Shown: positions 1 through 8,765 of the stretch, in pieces
How positions within the stretch are numbered: position 1 is the first letter of the stretch
How the letters are laid out: each line of letters opens with the position of its first letter
Source of the DNA: Selenomonadales bacterium
GTDB lineage: Bacteria; Bacillota; Negativicutes; RGIG982
NCBI GenBank assembly: GCA_017390595.1
Contig: JAFPBC010000297.1
Coordinates: forward strand, 1 to 21,435
Direction of reading: 5' to 3'
DNA: 21,435 bases
Translations under genes and position numbers: made by a program
The notes under the pieces: generated by a model
What the model was told of the DNA's origin: nothing
The model's input: only the letters and a program-made list of their open reading frames with translations
Database searches by the model: none

Positions 1-937
1 CAAATACGGCGTATGCCGTAAATGCTACGGCCGTGACCTCGCAACAGGCCAGACCGTCGACGTCGGTGAAGCAGTCGGTATCATCGCCGCACAATCCATC
101 GGTGAACCTGGTACACAGCTCACAATGCGTACATTCCACACCGGTGGTGTCGCAGGGGACGATATCACGCAAGGTCTCCCGCGTGTCGAAGAACTCTTCG
201 AAGCACGTAAACCGAAACGTCAAGCTATCATCAGCGAAGTCGCAGGTAAAGTCGAAATTCGCGAAGAAAAAGGCAACTACAAAGTCGCTGTCATTCCGGA
301 AGAAGGCGAAGAACACGTATACGTCATCCCGTACGGTGCTCGCCTCGTCGTACAAGACGGCCAGTTCCTCGAACTCGGCGGCCGCATGACAGAAGGCTCC
401 GTCAACCCGCATGACATCCTTCGCATCTGCGGACTCCAAGCGACCCAGCGTTACCTCGTATACGAAGTACAGAAAGTATACAAATCGCAGGGCGTAGAGA
501 TCAACGACAAACACATCGAAGTCATGGTTCGCCAAATGCTCCACAAAGTCAAGATCGAAGAAGCAGGCGACTCCGACTTCTTACCGGGTGACTACGTCGA
601 CCGCAACACGCTCGAAGACGTCATCACCAAGATCGAACGTAACGGCGGCGAAGTACCGCAAGTACGCCCGATCCTCCTCGGTATCACCAAGGCCTCCCTT
701 GCGACCGACTCCTTCCTCTCCGCAGCATCCTTCCAGGAAACCACAAGAGTCCTCACCGATGCCGCTATCAAAGGTAAGATCGATCCGCTCCTCGGCCTCA
801 AAGAAAACGTTATCATCGGTAAACTCATCCCGGCAGGTACCGGCATGACACGCTACCGCAACATCAAAGTAGACTCCGGTGCCCTCACCGCAGAGCCTGA
901 AATCGAAGAAGCAGTAGAAGAAATGGTAACCGAATAA
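1..937 (+). CDS. rpoC: RNA polymerase beta' subunit, C-terminal part (5' truncated)
   Basis: This is the C-terminal 311 codons of beta', the largest catalytic subunit of RNA polymerase; the start lies outside the window. The first codons hold the last CxxC (CRKC) of the second beta' zinc site, followed by the trigger-loop region (AAQSIGEPGTQLTMR, then FHTGG), which closes over the active site during nucleotide addition. Near the end, the conserved ITKASLATDSFLSAASFQ block and GLKENVIIGKLIPAGTG are the usual beta' C-terminal segment near the omega contact. The frame is open from base 2 to TAA at 935-937. Valine is mostly GTC and threonine ACC/ACA here, unlike the GTT/GTA and ACG of fusA and tuf. 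It belongs to the upstream rpoBC unit and is followed by its own terminator. Confidence 0.98.
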   Translation, partial: KYGVCRKCYGRDLATGQTVDVGEAVGIIAAQSIGEPGTQLTMRTFHTGGVAGDDITQGLPRVEELFEARKPKRQAIISEVAGKVEIREEKGNYKVAVIPEEGEEHVYVIPYGARLVVQDGQFLELGGRMTEGSVNPHDILRICGLQATQRYLVYEVQKVYKSQGVEINDKHIEVMVRQMLHKVKIEEAGDSDFLPGDYVDRNTLEDVITKIERNGGEVPQVRPILLGITKASLATDSFLSAASFQETTRVLTDAAIKGKIDPLLGLKENVIIGKLIPAGTGMTRYRNIKVDSGALTAEPEIEEAVEEMVTE

Positions 938-943
938 CAAATA

Positions 944-980
944 AGAAGCAGATTTCCAGAAATGGGATCTGCTTCTTTTT
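944..980 (+). terminator. Intrinsic terminator of rpoC
   Basis: A perfect 10-bp stem (944-953 with 967-976, AGAAGCAGAT / ATCTGCTTCT) encloses a 13-nt loop and runs into a T tract (973-984, interrupted by single bases). It starts seven bases after the rpoC stop codon, so it should end the rpoB-rpoC transcript and separate it from the str operon. Confidence 0.9.
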
Positions 981-987
981 ATTTGGC

Positions 988-1036
988 AAAAAAACATAAA
1001 AAAACTTCAAAAAAACATCAAAAAAATAAAAAAAAA
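988..1036. repeat. Phased A-tract array (predicted intrinsic DNA bend)
   Basis: Runs of seven A begin at 988, 998, 1009 and 1020, and a run of nine A begins at 1028. The spacing of 10, 11, 11 and 8 bases is close to one helical turn. The unit is roughly A7 plus C-A/T-T-C, a degenerate 11-bp tandem repeat. A tracts in phase with the helix bend DNA, and A-rich DNA just upstream of a promoter can act as an UP element for the alpha subunit. The array covers about -38 to -86 relative to the start predicted from the extended -10 element at 1059-1067. The bend and the UP role are inferences. Confidence 0.7.
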
Positions 1037-1058
1037 GCTCGCTTTTTCAATCAGATTT

Positions 1059-1067
1059 TGGTATACT
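1059..1067 (+). promoter_or_regulatory. Extended -10 promoter (P1) upstream of the str operon
   Basis: TGG-TATACT is an extended -10 element (TGn at 1059-1061, TATACT at 1062-1067). No good -35 is found at 16-18 bp, which is typical of extended -10 promoters. The phased A tracts lie just upstream. The predicted start is about 1074. Any transcript would meet a terminator-like hairpin at 1101-1143. Confidence 0.55.
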
Positions 1068-1073
1068 ATAAGA

Positions 1074-1143
1074 GATGAAACACACCGATACGTGGACATG
1101 AAAAAGCGCGAAAAACCAAGGTTAAAAAGCGCTTTGTTTTTTT
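1074..1143 (+). ncRNA. Candidate short leader RNA or small RNA from P1
   Basis: Between the extended -10 promoter and the hairpin with a seven-T run lie about 70 bases that would form a discrete terminated transcript. It could be an independent small RNA or an attenuated leader that reads into the str operon when the hairpin is bypassed. It contains two tiny open frames (8 and 15 codons) without SD sites. There is no match to a known RNA family that I can recognise. Confidence 0.3.
1101..1143 (+). terminator. Terminator-like hairpin (possible attenuator) before the str operon
   Basis: AAAGCGC (1103-1109) pairs with GCGCTTT (1129-1135). The loop can form a short inner stem (1114-1116 with 1121-1123). 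A run of seven T (1137-1143) follows after one G. The stem is modest, but the U tract makes intrinsic termination likely. It sits between P1 and P2, so it affects P1 transcripts only. Confidence 0.6.
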
Positions 1144-1154
1144 GAAAAAATTTA

Positions 1155-1183
1155 TTGACAGATGATATAACTGGTGTTAAACT
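1155..1183 (+). promoter_or_regulatory. Sigma-70/A type promoter (P2) of the str operon
   Basis: There is a consensus -35 TTGACA at 1155-1160, a 17-base spacer, and a -10 TAAACT at 1178-1183 (four of six consensus bases). The predicted start is near 1190, giving an untranslated leader of about 45 nt before the first gene. This is the best-matching promoter in the window and probably the main one for the str genes, perhaps with read-through far into the S10, spc and alpha genes. Confidence 0.75.
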
Positions 1184-1235
1184 GTGATAGTGTCTGTATG
1201 AAGAATTGCATTTTCATAGAGGGTGTGAATCAAAT

Positions 1236-1487
1236 ATGTCGCTGGAACGTTTAAAAAACGGCAAAAAAGTTATTGGGATCAAGCAAACAACGAAAGCAGT
1301 CACGAAGAACATCGCAATATGCGTATTCCTCGCTGATGACGCAGACGAAAGAGTGCTCGCACCGCTCAAAGCGTTGTGTGAAGCAAACAAAGTCGAAGTC
1401 GTAACAGTCTCCGACATGAAAAGTCTCGGACTTGCTTGCTCGATCGCAGTAGGAGCGGCGGCGGCAGCAATCGTCCGCCAGGCATAA
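1236..1487 (+). CDS. L7Ae/L30e-family ribosomal/RNA-binding protein (YbxF-like)
   Basis: An 83-residue protein of the L7Ae/L30e/S12e/Gadd45 family, whose members bind kink-turn RNA; in Bacillus the homologue in this position is YbxF. The C-terminal block GLACSIAVGAAAAAIV matches the family's conserved end. The start is ATG 1236, preceded by AGAGGGTG at 1218-1225. An in-frame codon at 1206 would add ten residues that do not resemble the family and would swallow the ribosome binding site. It is the first gene after P2 and precedes rpsL by 78 bases, the usual Firmicutes arrangement. The exact cellular target is not deducible from sequence. Confidence 0.9.
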   Translation: MSLERLKNGKKVIGIKQTTKAVTKNIAICVFLADDADERVLAPLKALCEANKVEVVTVSDMKSLGLACSIAVGAAAAAIVRQA

Positions 1488-1565
1488 CTTTGTTAAGAAT
1501 CGCGCTGTCTAAGGCAGAGCGGTTTGAAAAATAATGAATCTAAAATTTGGGAAGGAGGTGCAGGT

Positions 1566-1943
1566 ATGCCAACAATTAATCAGCTTGTTAGAAAAAGCAG
1601 ACAAGTATTGGTAACAAAATCGACGGCACCGGCACTGAAAGAATGTCCTCAGAAACGTGGTGTTTGCACAAGAGTGTACACGACGACGCCGAAAAAACCG
1701 AACTCGGCACTCCGTAAAGTTGCCCGTGTTCGCTTGACGAACAGCATCGAGGTAACGGCTTACATTCCGGGTATTGGTCACAATTTGCAGGAGCACTCCG
1801 TTGTTCTCATCAGAGGCGGCAGGGTAAAAGACTTACCGGGGGTTCGTTACCACATCATCCGCGGTGCTCTTGACACGGCTGGCGTACAGAACCGTAAACA
1901 GAGCAGATCCAAATACGGCGCAAAACGCGATAAGAAGAAATAA
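1566..1943 (+). CDS. rpsL: 30S ribosomal protein S12
   Basis: S12 sits at the decoding centre of the 30S subunit and monitors codon-anticodon pairing. The 125-residue product has TPKKPNSALRK (Lys43 and Lys44) and RVKDLPGVRYH (Lys88; Asp89 is the residue methylthiolated in some bacteria). Lysines 43 and 88 are the unmutated, streptomycin-sensitive form. The start is ATG 1566 after a strong AAGGAGGTG (1552-1560); an upstream in-frame start at 1524 is rejected because it would include the SD. The N-terminal region lacks the roughly 13-residue insert typical of Bacilli. The gap before it (1488-1565) has a weak hairpin at 1503-1521. Confidence 0.98.
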   Translation: MPTINQLVRKSRQVLVTKSTAPALKECPQKRGVCTRVYTTTPKKPNSALRKVARVRLTNSIEVTAYIPGIGHNLQEHSVVLIRGGRVKDLPGVRYHIIRGALDTAGVQNRKQSRSKYGAKRDKKK

Positions 1944-1956
1944 GGAGAGATAACCT

Positions 1957-2427
1957 ATGCCTAGAAAAGGTCCTGTTCCTAGACGCGACGTGCTGCCGGA
2001 TCCGGTGTACAACAGCAAAATTGTAACCCGTTTCATCAACAAAGTAATGTTGTCCGGTAAAAAAGGCGTTGCCGAAAAGGTAGTATATGACGCATTTGAA
2101 AATATCAGAACAAAAACCGGTAAAGATCCGCTCGAAGTTTTCGACACGGCTCTTAAAAATGTAATGCCGGTACTCGAAGTACGTGCTCGCCGCGTTGGTG
2201 GTGCTAACTACCAGGTTCCGGTCGAAGTTCGTGCTGAACGTCGTTTGACGCTCGGTATTCGTTGGATCGTTAACTACGCTCGTTTGCGTGGCGAAAAAAC
2301 GATGAGAGAACGTTTGGCGAACGAATTGATGGATGCAGCTAACAACATGGGCGCAGCTATCAAAAAGAAAGAAGATACTCACAAAATGGCGGAAGCAAAC
2401 AAAGCATTCGCGCATTATCGTTGGTAG
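1957..2427 (+). CDS. rpsG: 30S ribosomal protein S7
   Basis: S7 nucleates assembly of the 3' domain (head) of 16S rRNA and lines the E site. The 156-residue product has the family N-terminus MPRKGPVPRRDVLPDPVYNS and the internal RRVGGANYQVPVEV block. Length is normal. ATG 1957 follows AAGGAGAG, 13 bases after the rpsL stop. In E. coli S7 is the repressor of its own operon through the rpsL-rpsG spacer; the spacer here is far too short for that RNA structure, so such control would have to work elsewhere. Confidence 0.98.
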   Translation: MPRKGPVPRRDVLPDPVYNSKIVTRFINKVMLSGKKGVAEKVVYDAFENIRTKTGKDPLEVFDTALKNVMPVLEVRARRVGGANYQVPVEVRAERRLTLGIRWIVNYARLRGEKTMRERLANELMDAANNMGAAIKKKEDTHKMAEANKAFAHYRW

Positions 2428-2459
2428 GATAAAAACAGCTAATTAAGGAGTTGTAAGTA

Positions 2460-4535
<2,076 letters not shown>

Positions 4536-4573
4536 GCGATAACATAGCACAAATTTAAGGAGGCAAACAAACA

Positions 4574-5761
4574 ATGGCAAAACAAAAGTTTGAAAGAACA
4601 AAACCGCATGTTAATATCGGTACGATCGGTCACGTTGACCATGGTAAAACGACTCTTACGGCTGCAATCACGAAAGTACTCTCGAAAAAAGGCTTGGCTC
4701 AGTTCGAAGACTACAGCATGATCGATAAAGCTCCGGAAGAAAGAGAACGTGGTATCACGATCAACACGGCGCACGTTGAATATGAAACTGAAAACCGTCA
4801 CTATGCACACGTTGACTGCCCGGGTCACGCTGACTATGTTAAAAACATGATCACTGGTGCTGATCAGATGGACGGCGCTATCCTCGTAGTAAGTGCTGCT
4901 GACGGCCCGATGCCGCAGACTCGCGAACACATCCTCTTGTCCCGTCAGGTAGGCGTACCGGCAATGGTAGTATTCCTCAACAAAGCTGACATGGTTGACG
5001 ACGAAGAACTCATGGAACTCGTTGAAATGGAAGTTCGTGAACTCCTCAGCGAATATGAATTCCCTGGCGATGACATTCCGGTTGTTTCCGGTTCCGCTCT
5101 CCGCGCTCTCGAAGGCGATGAAGCATACGAAGCTAAAATCCTCGATTTGATGGCTGAAGTTGACGCTTACATCCCGACTCCGGAACGCGACACTGACAAA
5201 ACGTTCTTGATGCCGGTCGAAGACGTATTCACGATCACTGGTCGTGGTACGGTTGCTACGGGTCGTGTAGAACGTGGCGTTATCAAAGTTGGCGACACGG
5301 TTGAAATCGTTGGTATGACTGACGAATCCAAATCCACGGTTGTAACGGGCGTTGAAATGTTCCGTAAACTCCTCGATCAGGCAGTTGCTGGTGACAACAT
5401 CGGCGCACTCCTTCGTGGTGTTGACAGAAAAGAAATCGAACGCGGTCAGGTTTTGGCTAAACCGGGTTCCATTCATCCGCACACGAAATTCAAAGCTGAA
5501 GTTTACGTATTGACGAAAGAAGAAGGTGGCCGTCATACGCCGTTCTTCTCCAACTACCGTCCGCAGTTCTACTTCCGTACGACTGACGTAACTGGCGTCA
5601 TCAACTTGGAAGAAGGCGTAGAAATGGTTATGCCTGGCGATAACGTTCGCATGAACATCGAACTCATCACGCCGATCGCTATCGAAAAAGGTCTCCGCTT
5701 CGCTATCCGCGAAGGTGGCCGTACGGTAGGCGCTGGCGCAGTAACTGACATCGAAGCTTAA
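4574..5761 (+). CDS. tuf: Elongation factor Tu
   Basis: EF-Tu is the GTPase that delivers aminoacyl-tRNA to the ribosomal A site. The 395-residue product has G1 GHVDHGKT (19-26), G2 RGITI (59-63), G3 DCPGHADY (81-88), G4 NKAD (136-139) and SGSAL as G5, then beta-barrel domains II and III ending VGAGAVTDIEA. ATG 4574 follows AAGGAGG. It lies 38 bases after fusA and ends the classical str operon; rpsJ follows after a 204-base structured spacer. Whether a second tuf exists elsewhere cannot be seen here. Confidence 0.99.
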   Translation: MAKQKFERTKPHVNIGTIGHVDHGKTTLTAAITKVLSKKGLAQFEDYSMIDKAPEERERGITINTAHVEYETENRHYAHVDCPGHADYVKNMITGADQMDGAILVVSAADGPMPQTREHILLSRQVGVPAMVVFLNKADMVDDEELMELVEMEVRELLSEYEFPGDDIPVVSGSALRALEGDEAYEAKILDLMAEVDAYIPTPERDTDKTFLMPVEDVFTITGRGTVATGRVERGVIKVGDTVEIVGMTDESKSTVVTGVEMFRKLLDQAVAGDNIGALLRGVDRKEIERGQVLAKPGSIHPHTKFKAEVYVLTKEEGGRHTPFFSNYRPQFYFRTTDVTGVINLEEGVEMVMPGDNVRMNIELITPIAIEKGLRFAIREGGRTVGAGAVTDIEA

Positions 5762-5788
5762 TTAAAGCTTTAAAAAGATTTCCAAAAT

Positions 5789-5942
5789 AGTAGGGGCGAC
5801 GCTGTCGCCTCTACTGTTGCGGAATGGTCCTCTTACTGAAATATTAGCAGTAATGACCAAAGCCCTAATGCGATGACGTGGGAGGTTGCCCGCGGGGCTG
5901 CGGGGAGATTTCCACGGAGAAATGTCCGTCCTAGAGAACGGG
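5789..5942 (+). promoter_or_regulatory. Structured tuf-rpsJ leader with four consecutive hairpins
   Basis: Four stems follow each other. H1 is a 12-bp stem with one G-U pair and a 3-nt loop (5789-5800 with 5804-5815), lacking a T tract. H2 has TGGTC/GACCA (5825-5829 with 5855-5859) and TTACTG/CAGTAA (5833-5838 with 5848-5853). H3 has an outer 7-bp helix (5877-5883 with 5910-5916) and an inner CCCGC/GCGGG (5889-5893 with 5900-5904). H4 pairs 5925-5929 with 5938-5942 and ends five bases before the rpsJ SD. A competing helix (5914-5918 with 5925-5929) excludes H4 and the base of H3. No convincing promoter is seen. In gammaproteobacteria L4 represses the S10 operon through its leader; a comparable role here is a guess. 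Confidence 0.6.
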
Positions 5943-5965
5943 CGATAAGGAGGAAAAATTTTAAA

Positions 5966-6277
5966 ATGGCAAAACAGAAAAAAATCAGAATCCGTTTGAA
6001 AGCATACGATCACAAAGCATTGGATCAGAGTGCTTCGAAAATCGTTGAAACGGCAAAAAGAACAGGTGCTATGGTATCTGGACCGATTCCGCTTCCTACA
6101 GAAAAAAATATCTTCACAATTTTGAGATCGCCGCATGTCAACAAAGATTCGCGTGAACAGTTTGAAATGCGTACGCACAAACGCTTGGTTGACATTTTGG
6201 AACCGACGGCAAAAACGATCGACGCTTTGACTCGTTTGGACTTGCCGGCAGGCGTAGATGTCGAAATTAAAATGTAG
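5966..6277 (+). CDS. rpsJ: 30S ribosomal protein S10
   Basis: S10 is a 30S head protein and also NusE, the partner of NusB in transcription antitermination. The 103-residue product has the family hallmarks IRIRLKAYDHK near the start and RSPHVNKDSREQFEMRTHKR in the middle, and ends DLPAGVDVEIKM. ATG 5966 follows AAGGAGG at 5947-5953. The frame stays open back to an ATG at 5873, but those 31 residues are Arg-rich, unlike any S10, and come from the structured leader, so the upstream start is rejected. It opens the S10 operon. Confidence 0.98.
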   Translation: MAKQKKIRIRLKAYDHKALDQSASKIVETAKRTGAMVSGPIPLPTEKNIFTILRSPHVNKDSREQFEMRTHKRLVDILEPTAKTIDALTRLDLPAGVDVEIKM

Positions 6278-6291
6278 GAGGTGGCTAATCA

Positions 6292-6933
6292 ATGGCGAAA
6301 GCAATTTTAGGTAAAAAACTTGGAATGACCCAGATTTTCACGCCGGAAGGTAAAGTTGTTCCGGTAACAGTTGTTGAATCGGGCAAAACTGTTGTACTTC
6401 AGAATAAAACAGTAGAGAATGACGGCTATAACGCAGTTCAGCTGGGCTTCGGCGCTGTTAAAGATAAACACGTTACGAAACCGATGAAAGGTCACTTCGA
6501 TAAAGCCGGCGTTGCTCCGGTGAAATTCATTCGTGAACTTCGCCTCGCAGCAGCTTCCGAATATGAAGTTGGTCAGGTAATTGGTGTTGATACTTTCGAA
6601 GAAAACGAGTTAATCGACGTAACTGGTGTATCGAAAGGTAAAGGTTTTGCCGGCGGTATTAAACGTCATAACTTTAGACGTGGACCAATGGGACACGGCT
6701 CTAAATCGCATCGTGAACCCGGTTCTATCGGACCGATGATCAGCGGCGGCGGCGGTAAAGTCTTCAAAGGCAAAAAACTGCCGGGTCGTATGGGAGCTGA
6801 CAAAGTAACGGTACAGCGTTTGACCGTTGTACGCATTGATCCAGAGCGCAACCTTATTTTGATTAAGGGTGCTATTCCCGGACCGAAAGGTAGCTTTGTA
6901 GTGATCAAAAATACTGTGAAGCCGAAACATTAA
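6292..6933 (+). CDS. rplC: 50S ribosomal protein L3
   Basis: L3 is an early 50S assembly protein whose long loop reaches the peptidyl transferase centre. The 213-residue product starts MAKAILGKKLGMTQIF and contains the tip-loop block KGFAGGIKRHNFRRGPMGHG followed by HREPGSIG and KKLPGRMG, all family-typical. ATG 6292 lies 14 bases after the rpsJ stop with an AGGAGGTGG SD. It is translationally close to rpsJ. Confidence 0.98.
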   Translation: MAKAILGKKLGMTQIFTPEGKVVPVTVVESGKTVVLQNKTVENDGYNAVQLGFGAVKDKHVTKPMKGHFDKAGVAPVKFIRELRLAAASEYEVGQVIGVDTFEENELIDVTGVSKGKGFAGGIKRHNFRRGPMGHGSKSHREPGSIGPMISGGGGKVFKGKKLPGRMGADKVTVQRLTVVRIDPERNLILIKGAIPGPKGSFVVIKNTVKPKH

Positions 6934-6950
6934 GTTCGGGACTTCCGAAC
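6934..6950 (+). other. Hairpin in the rplC-rplD spacer
   Basis: GTTCGG (6934-6939) pairs perfectly with CCGAAC (6945-6950) around a 5-nt loop. It begins on the base after the rplC stop codon and ends five bases before the rplD SD. There is no T tract, so it is not an intrinsic terminator. Possible roles are mRNA stability, processing or protein binding. Confidence 0.55.
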
Positions 6951-6971
6951 ATCGAAAGGAGGATGTGCTAT

Positions 6972-7595
6972 ATGCCTAAAGTAGCATTATACAATATTGC
7001 CGGAGAAACTACCGGTGAAGTTGAATTAAATGAAAATATATTCGGCGTAGAAGTAAACGAAGCTTTGGTACATCAAGCAGTTGTTATGCAGCTCGCTAAC
7101 CAGCGCCTCGGTACTCACGCTACAAAAACGAGAGGTCTTGTACGCGGTGGTGGCCGTAAACCTTGGAGACAAAAAGGTACGGGTCGCGCACGTTGCGGTA
7201 GCTCCCGCTCCCCGATCTGGGTTGGCGGTGGTACGGTATTCGGTCCGCAGCCTCGCTCCTATGCGTTCAGCATGCCGAAGAAACAGCGCCGTTTGGCAAT
7301 CAAATGTGCATTGTCTTCGAAAGTGAACGATCAGGAAATCTTCGTTGTTGATTCGATCAATTTCGATCAGCCGAAAACGAAAAATGTCGTAAAAATGCTC
7401 AGCGACTTCAATGCTGAAGGTAAAGCTCTCATTATTACGGCAGACGCGATTGAAAATGTTGAAAGATCCGCAAGCAATATCCAGGGTGTTAAAGTAATCA
7501 CTTCCATGGGTCTTAACGTATACGATCTTCTTCATTACACGAAAATTTTCGTTGCTCAAGACGCGATCTCCCGCATTGAGGAGGTGCTTGCATAA
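6972..7595 (+). CDS. rplD: 50S ribosomal protein L4
   Basis: L4 lines the peptide exit tunnel with an extended loop and in some bacteria represses the S10 operon. The 207-residue product carries the loop region (TRGLVRGGGRKPWRQKGTGR followed by ARCGSSRSPIWVGGG, about residues 55-90) and the family N-terminus MPKVALYN. The start is ATG 6972, nine bases after AAAGGAGG (6955-6962); an in-frame ATG at 6963 overlaps the SD and is rejected. It overlaps rplW by one base (TAATG), implying translational coupling. The tunnel loop looks intact, so no macrolide-type deletion is evident. Confidence 0.98.
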   Translation: MPKVALYNIAGETTGEVELNENIFGVEVNEALVHQAVVMQLANQRLGTHATKTRGLVRGGGRKPWRQKGTGRARCGSSRSPIWVGGGTVFGPQPRSYAFSMPKKQRRLAIKCALSSKVNDQEIFVVDSINFDQPKTKNVVKMLSDFNAEGKALIITADAIENVERSASNIQGVKVITSMGLNVYDLLHYTKIFVAQDAISRIEEVLA

Positions 7596-7882
7596 TGTCT
7601 AAAGCACATGATATTTTGGTTCGTCCGGTTATTACGGAAAAATCTGCTGCTTTGATGCAGGAAAACAAATACACGTTCGTTGTCGATATGGCAGCTAACA
7701 AAACTGAAATTCGCCAGGCGGTTGAAGAAGTATTCAAAGTAAAAGTTGAATCCGTTAACACGGTTCGTGTTCTCGGTAAAACGAAACGCATGGGCCGTAC
7801 TCAGGGCAAACGTTCCGATTACAAAAAAGCGATCGTAACTTTGGCTGAAGGTCAGCGTATTGAATTCTTCGAAGGCGTATAA
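7595..7882 (+). CDS. rplW: 50S ribosomal protein L23
   Basis: L23 sits at the tunnel exit and is the docking site for trigger factor and SRP. The 95-residue product has ILVRPVITEKSAALM near the N-terminus, NKYTFVVD and the basic loop GKTKRMGRTQGKRSDYKKA. The ATG shares its A with the rplD stop codon, and the SD (GAGGAGGTG) lies within the end of rplD. Confidence 0.97.
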   Translation: MSKAHDILVRPVITEKSAALMQENKYTFVVDMAANKTEIRQAVEEVFKVKVESVNTVRVLGKTKRMGRTQGKRSDYKKAIVTLAEGQRIEFFEGV

Positions 7883-7910
7883 CGAATTTTAGTAAAGGAG
7901 GAGCACCATA

Positions 7911-8738
7911 ATGGCAGTAAAAAGTTTTAAACCGTATTCTGCGGGCAGAAGATTTATGACGGTTGCTAGCTTTGAAGAAATCACGACTGACAAACCGGAG
8001 AAATCCCTTGTTGTTCGTCTTTTCCAGAAAGGCGGTCGTAACCAGCAGGGTCGCTTAACTGTTAGACATCAGGGCGGCGGTCACAAACGTTTATATAGAA
8101 TCATTGACTTCAAACGTAACAAAGACGGTGTACCGGCAGTTGTTGCAACGATCGAATACGATCCGAACCGTTCGGCACGCATCGCTCTTTTGAACTATGT
8201 GGATGGCGAAAAACGCTACATCCTCGCACCGAATGGCCTTAAAGTAGGCGATAAAGTGGTAAGTGGTCCGGAAGCAGATATCAAACCGGGTAACGCACTT
8301 CCGCTCAAAAACATTCCGGTTGGTACGATGCTTCACAACATCGAAATGAAAATCGGTAAAGGTGGCCAGCTTGTTCGTTCCGCTGGTACGGGCGCACAGC
8401 TCATGGCTAAAGAAGGTGAACATGCACTTCTCCGTTTGCCGTCCGGCGAGCTCAGAAAAGTACATGTTAACTGCAAAGCTACCATCGGTCAGGTAGGTAA
8501 CTTGGAACATGAAAACATCACGATCGGTAAAGCAGGTCGTTCCCGTTGGATGGGCGTTCGTCCGGCTAACCGCGGTGTTGTAATGAATCCGTGTGACCAT
8601 CCGCACGGCGGTGGTGAAGGTCGTTCGCCGGTCGGCCGTAAACATCCGGTTACTCCTTGGGGCAAACATGCTATGGGTGCTAAAACTCGTCGCAAAAAAG
8701 CTTCGGATAAATTGATTGTAAAACGCCGCACGAAATAA
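7911..8738 (+). CDS. rplB: 50S ribosomal protein L2
   Basis: L2 is among the most conserved 50S proteins and is needed for subunit association and peptidyl transferase activity. The 275-residue product starts MAVKSFKPYSAGRRFM and has GRNQQGRLTVRHQGGGHKR (about residues 43-61) and the C-terminal MNPCDHPHGGGEGRSPVGRK, containing the conserved histidine near the catalytic centre. ATG 7911 follows AAAGGAGGAG. The 87-base spacer after it holds a possible translational switch for rpsS. Confidence 0.98.
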   Translation: MAVKSFKPYSAGRRFMTVASFEEITTDKPEKSLVVRLFQKGGRNQQGRLTVRHQGGGHKRLYRIIDFKRNKDGVPAVVATIEYDPNRSARIALLNYVDGEKRYILAPNGLKVGDKVVSGPEADIKPGNALPLKNIPVGTMLHNIEMKIGKGGQLVRSAGTGAQLMAKEGEHALLRLPSGELRKVHVNCKATIGQVGNLEHENITIGKAGRSRWMGVRPANRGVVMNPCDHPHGGGEGRSPVGRKHPVTPWGKHAMGAKTRRKKASDKLIVKRRTK

Positions 8739-8765
8739 GATAGTGCAGCGTAGACGAAAATAGAA

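Noticed and set aside
33..389. Long Ser/Thr/Lys-rich frame overlapping rpoC
   Set aside because: Out-of-frame shadow of beta' codons with low-complexity composition and no SD.
1206..1235. Upstream start for the L7Ae-family gene
   Set aside because: Would add residues unlike the family and place the purine-rich SD inside the coding region.
5817..5847. Possible promoter in the tuf-rpsJ spacer (TTGCGG ... AATATT/TATTAG)
   Set aside because: Weak -35, off-optimum spacing and poor -10; the bases are better explained by the second leader hairpin.
5873..5965. In-frame 31-residue N-terminal extension of S10
   Set aside because: Arg-rich translation of the structured leader with no S10 similarity; the strong SD at 5947-5953 serves ATG 5966.
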